DNA of 64,000 nt from Arthrobacter sp. ERGS1:01 (GTDB taxonomy: Bacteria > Actinomycetota > Actinomycetes > Actinomycetales > Micrococcaceae): the NCBI RefSeq assembly GCF_001281315.1, contig NZ_CP012479.1:62001-126000 (forward strand), given 5' to 3'. Of the stretch, positions 62,152-64,000 are shown piece by piece. Within the stretch, counting starts at the first letter, position 1; every line of letters begins with the position of its first letter. A program made the translations under genes and the position numbers. The notes beneath the pieces are model-generated. The model made no database searches. It had not been told where the DNA came from and worked only from the letters and a program-made list of their open reading frames with translations.

Positions 62152-63291
62152 GTGGGGAAGCCACCAGCAGTTCGAAAGATCCGCGACGCCGATGCCCGTG
62201 ATTTGAAGTTCCGGGCGCTCGCCGCCGACATCCGCCGGGGCATTCAGGCCGGCACCTGGTCGGTGGGCGCGAAGCTGCCCACAGAGGCCCAGCTCGCCGA
62301 CGAAACGGGGTTGTCGCTGACCACTGTGCGACGCGCCTTTGACGACCTGGTCCAGGAGGGCCTGGTGGTGCGCCGGCAGGGCGCCGGGAGCTTTGTGGCC
62401 GCCCGGCAACAACCGCCCAAACGCACCCGGCTGACGGTCGGCGTGCTCCTGCCCGACACCCAGTTGTACTACCCGCGCGTCCTGCAGGGCATCGAGGAGA
62501 CCCTTTCCGCCCAGGACGTGGGCCTGCAGCTGGCCACCTACAACTACCAGCCCGAACGGGAGGATGCCAGTATACGGTTCCTCATCGACTCCGGCGTGGA
62601 CGGACTGATCCTGGTGCCCACCCTGACCGGGATTGCCGACCCCCAAAGCCGCGTGCGGGACCTGATGGCGCTCAACGTCCCCGTGGTGCTCCTTGAACGC
62701 AGTCTCATGGATCTGGGTCCGGGTGACCGCACCGAGCACGTGTGTTCGGACCATCAGGGCGGGGCGTACGACGCCGTCCAGCACCTTCACGGCCTGGGCC
62801 ACCAACGCGTCGCCCTGCTGACCCGCACCCAGACGCCCACGGAACCGGCCATTGTGGCCGGCTATGAGCGGGCCGCTGCCGACTTGGGGCTCACGCCGCT
62901 GATGATCCGGGCGGTCAAGGGAGATTGGGAGGCCGGTGCGGCCGAACACATGCTGGCCCAGTTGCGCGGTACGGGTGCAACGGCAGCCCTGGTTTTTGGC
63001 GACCGTGAGGCGACGCTGGTCGAGGCTGCGGCCCGGCGGGCCGGGTTGACGATCCCCGGCGACCTGGCCCTGGTCTCCTACGACGACGAACTGGCCGACC
63101 TTGCCGAAGTTCCCTTGACGGCGGTGGCCCCGGCCAAGCACCGGATGGGCCGCATGGCGGCCGAAGTGCTCCTCCGCCGGCTCGTCGAGGGCGATGACTG
63201 CCCCATCCACCAGGTCCGGCTGCGGCCCCGGCTCGTGGTGCGGGAATCTTGCGGCGCCAGACGGCGCGTGGCACACAACGAAAAGGAATGA
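62152..63291 (+). CDS. GntR/LacI-type hybrid transcriptional regulator (AraR-like)
   Basis: The 379-residue protein combines an N-terminal GntR winged helix (FRALAADIRRGIQAGTWSVGAKLPTEAQLADETGLSLTTVRRAFDDLVQEGLVVRRQGAGSF) with a LacI/periplasmic-binding effector domain (TVGVLLPDTQLYYPRVLQGIEETLSAQDVGLQLATYNYQ). This is the AraR layout, which senses a sugar. The GTG at 62152 follows AAGGAAACC; an ATG at 62110 has no ribosome site. It is divergent from the sugar/sulfatase operon, which it probably represses. Confidence 0.9.
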   Translation: MGKPPAVRKIRDADARDLKFRALAADIRRGIQAGTWSVGAKLPTEAQLADETGLSLTTVRRAFDDLVQEGLVVRRQGAGSFVAARQQPPKRTRLTVGVLLPDTQLYYPRVLQGIEETLSAQDVGLQLATYNYQPEREDASIRFLIDSGVDGLILVPTLTGIADPQSRVRDLMALNVPVVLLERSLMDLGPGDRTEHVCSDHQGGAYDAVQHLHGLGHQRVALLTRTQTPTEPAIVAGYERAAADLGLTPLMIRAVKGDWEAGAAEHMLAQLRGTGATAALVFGDREATLVEAAARRAGLTIPGDLALVSYDDELADLAEVPLTAVAPAKHRMGRMAAEVLLRRLVEGDDCPIHQVRLRPRLVVRESCGARRRVAHNEKE

Positions 63292-63297
63292 GGGACC

Positions 63298-64000
63298 ATG
63301 AGGCTTGGAATTATTGGGGCGGGCGCGGTGGCGCCGTTGCATGCGCACGGCACCGCCGTGCTGGACGGAATGGAATTGGCGGCCGTCTGTGACCTGAAGA
63401 TCGAGGTGGCCGCCGCCGTGGCCGCACCCTGGGGTGCCGCCGTCTACACCGACTATCGCCGGATGCTGGCGGACAGGGCCGTTGACGCCGTCGTGATCAA
63501 CACCCCGCACAGCCTGCACAAGGACATGGTGCTGGCGGCCGCGGCGCACGGCGTCCACGTGCTCGTGGAGAAGCCGATGGCGACAACCCTTGCCGACTGT
63601 GACGCCATGGAAGCCGCCTGCGCGGAGGCCGGCGTCGTGCTGGTTGTCGGAATGATCCAACACTTCATGGCCGAAAAGCTGGCTATCCGGTCGGCGCTGG
63701 AAACGGGCGAGCTAGGGAGGGTCCTCATGATCCACGATTACCGCAGCACCGACTACCGCCCCGGCACCCGGCCGGACTGGTTCTTCGACCCGGCCATTTC
63801 CGGCGGCGGCGCATTCATCAACATCGGCGCCCACTGCCTCGACCGGTCCCTGTGGCTCGGCGGCGCGCCGGCCGTGCGGATCGCCGCCCGCACGCTCAAC
63901 CGTTTCGGGGCGCCCGTGGAAACCGACGGGACCATGGAACTGGAACTGGCCAACGGCGTCCCGCTGCGCATCACGATCGTCTCCGACGCTCCGCGACACA
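63298..64000 (+). CDS. Gfo/Idh/MocA-family oxidoreductase, C-terminus outside window
   Basis: About 234 codons are present. The Rossmann start MRLGIIGAGAVAPLHAHG, the VVINTPHSLHKDMVLAAAAHGVHVLVEKPMATT segment with the conserved EKP motif, and GGGAFINIGAHCLDRSLWLGG are typical of NAD(P)-dependent sugar dehydrogenases such as inositol or glucose-fructose oxidoreductases. It starts 6 bases after the regulator stop, with GAGGGACC before the ATG. It probably oxidises the imported sugar. Confidence 0.9.
   Translation, partial: MRLGIIGAGAVAPLHAHGTAVLDGMELAAVCDLKIEVAAAVAAPWGAAVYTDYRRMLADRAVDAVVINTPHSLHKDMVLAAAAHGVHVLVEKPMATTLADCDAMEAACAEAGVVLVVGMIQHFMAEKLAIRSALETGELGRVLMIHDYRSTDYRPGTRPDWFFDPAISGGGAFINIGAHCLDRSLWLGGAPAVRIAARTLNRFGAPVETDGTMELELANGVPLRITIVSDAPRH

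Overview
The window is high-GC actinobacterial chromosome, most likely Arthrobacter or a close relative in the Micrococcaceae. This rests on gene content rather than a database search: a lone GroEL under tandem CIRCE elements next to a DUF3263 / LytR_C pair, a FemAB-type peptidoglycan-bridge enzyme, a ThrE-type exporter, a WXG100 protein, an iron box of DtxR type, and frequent GTG/TTG starts with clear Shine-Dalgarno sequences. I saw no tRNA, rRNA, CRISPR array, prophage or insertion sequence.

Region 1 (1-20.3 kb) is an accessory catabolic island for a nitrogenous, probably cyclic-amide, compound. A minus-strand set runs from about 16.7 kb down to 3.7 kb: a Dpp-type ABC importer, two pairs of metallo-beta-lactamase-fold proteins, a solute-binding lipoprotein, an isochorismatase-like amidase, a PuuE-like deacetylase, a cupin, an HpcH-type aldolase, an XRE-cupin regulator and a maleate-isomerase-like protein. 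A second PuuE-like gene lies at 2.8-3.7 kb. A left operon encodes an amidohydrolase, a tiny protein and an AtzE/GatA-like amidase. A right operon encodes a class IV aminotransferase, a formamidase and a hydantoinase. A TTCA-(A/T)TATA-TGA-like motif recurs at the promoters of these units and often overlaps the -10 box. It resembles the PuuR operator as I recall it, so the XRE-cupin protein is a candidate local repressor.

Region 2 (20.3-24.3 kb) has a 66-residue Ser/Thr/Cys-rich peptide followed by two half-size ABC exporters, an arrangement like RiPP export loci but with no tailoring enzyme visible. Region 3 (24.5-29.4 kb) is a ureide cluster: MFS transporter, M20 carbamoylase/allantoate amidohydrolase, IclR regulator and allantoinase. 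Region 4 (29.6-36.7 kb) holds assorted genes: a beta-helix-like protein, a GNAT acetyltransferase, a degenerate GGDEF-like protein, an ArsR/SRPBCC pair, an S10 peptidase and a CAP/FG-GAP exoprotein.

Region 5 (37.0-42.4 kb) has an aldehyde dehydrogenase / CoA-transferase / enoyl-CoA hydratase operon, then a ClgR-like regulator and two overlapping clpP genes. One ClpP lacks the catalytic serine. Region 6 (42.6-57.2 kb) is mostly core-type: a MacB-like ABC system, FemX-like, ThrE-like, SIP, Ung, DUF3263, LytR_C, TM2, GroEL, RNase HI fusion, WXG100 and a two-component system. Region 7 (57.3-64 kb) is a sulfated-sugar uptake locus: sulfatase, ABC sugar importer with one frameshifted permease gene, a GntR/LacI-type regulator and a Gfo/Idh/MocA oxidoreductase cut by the window end.
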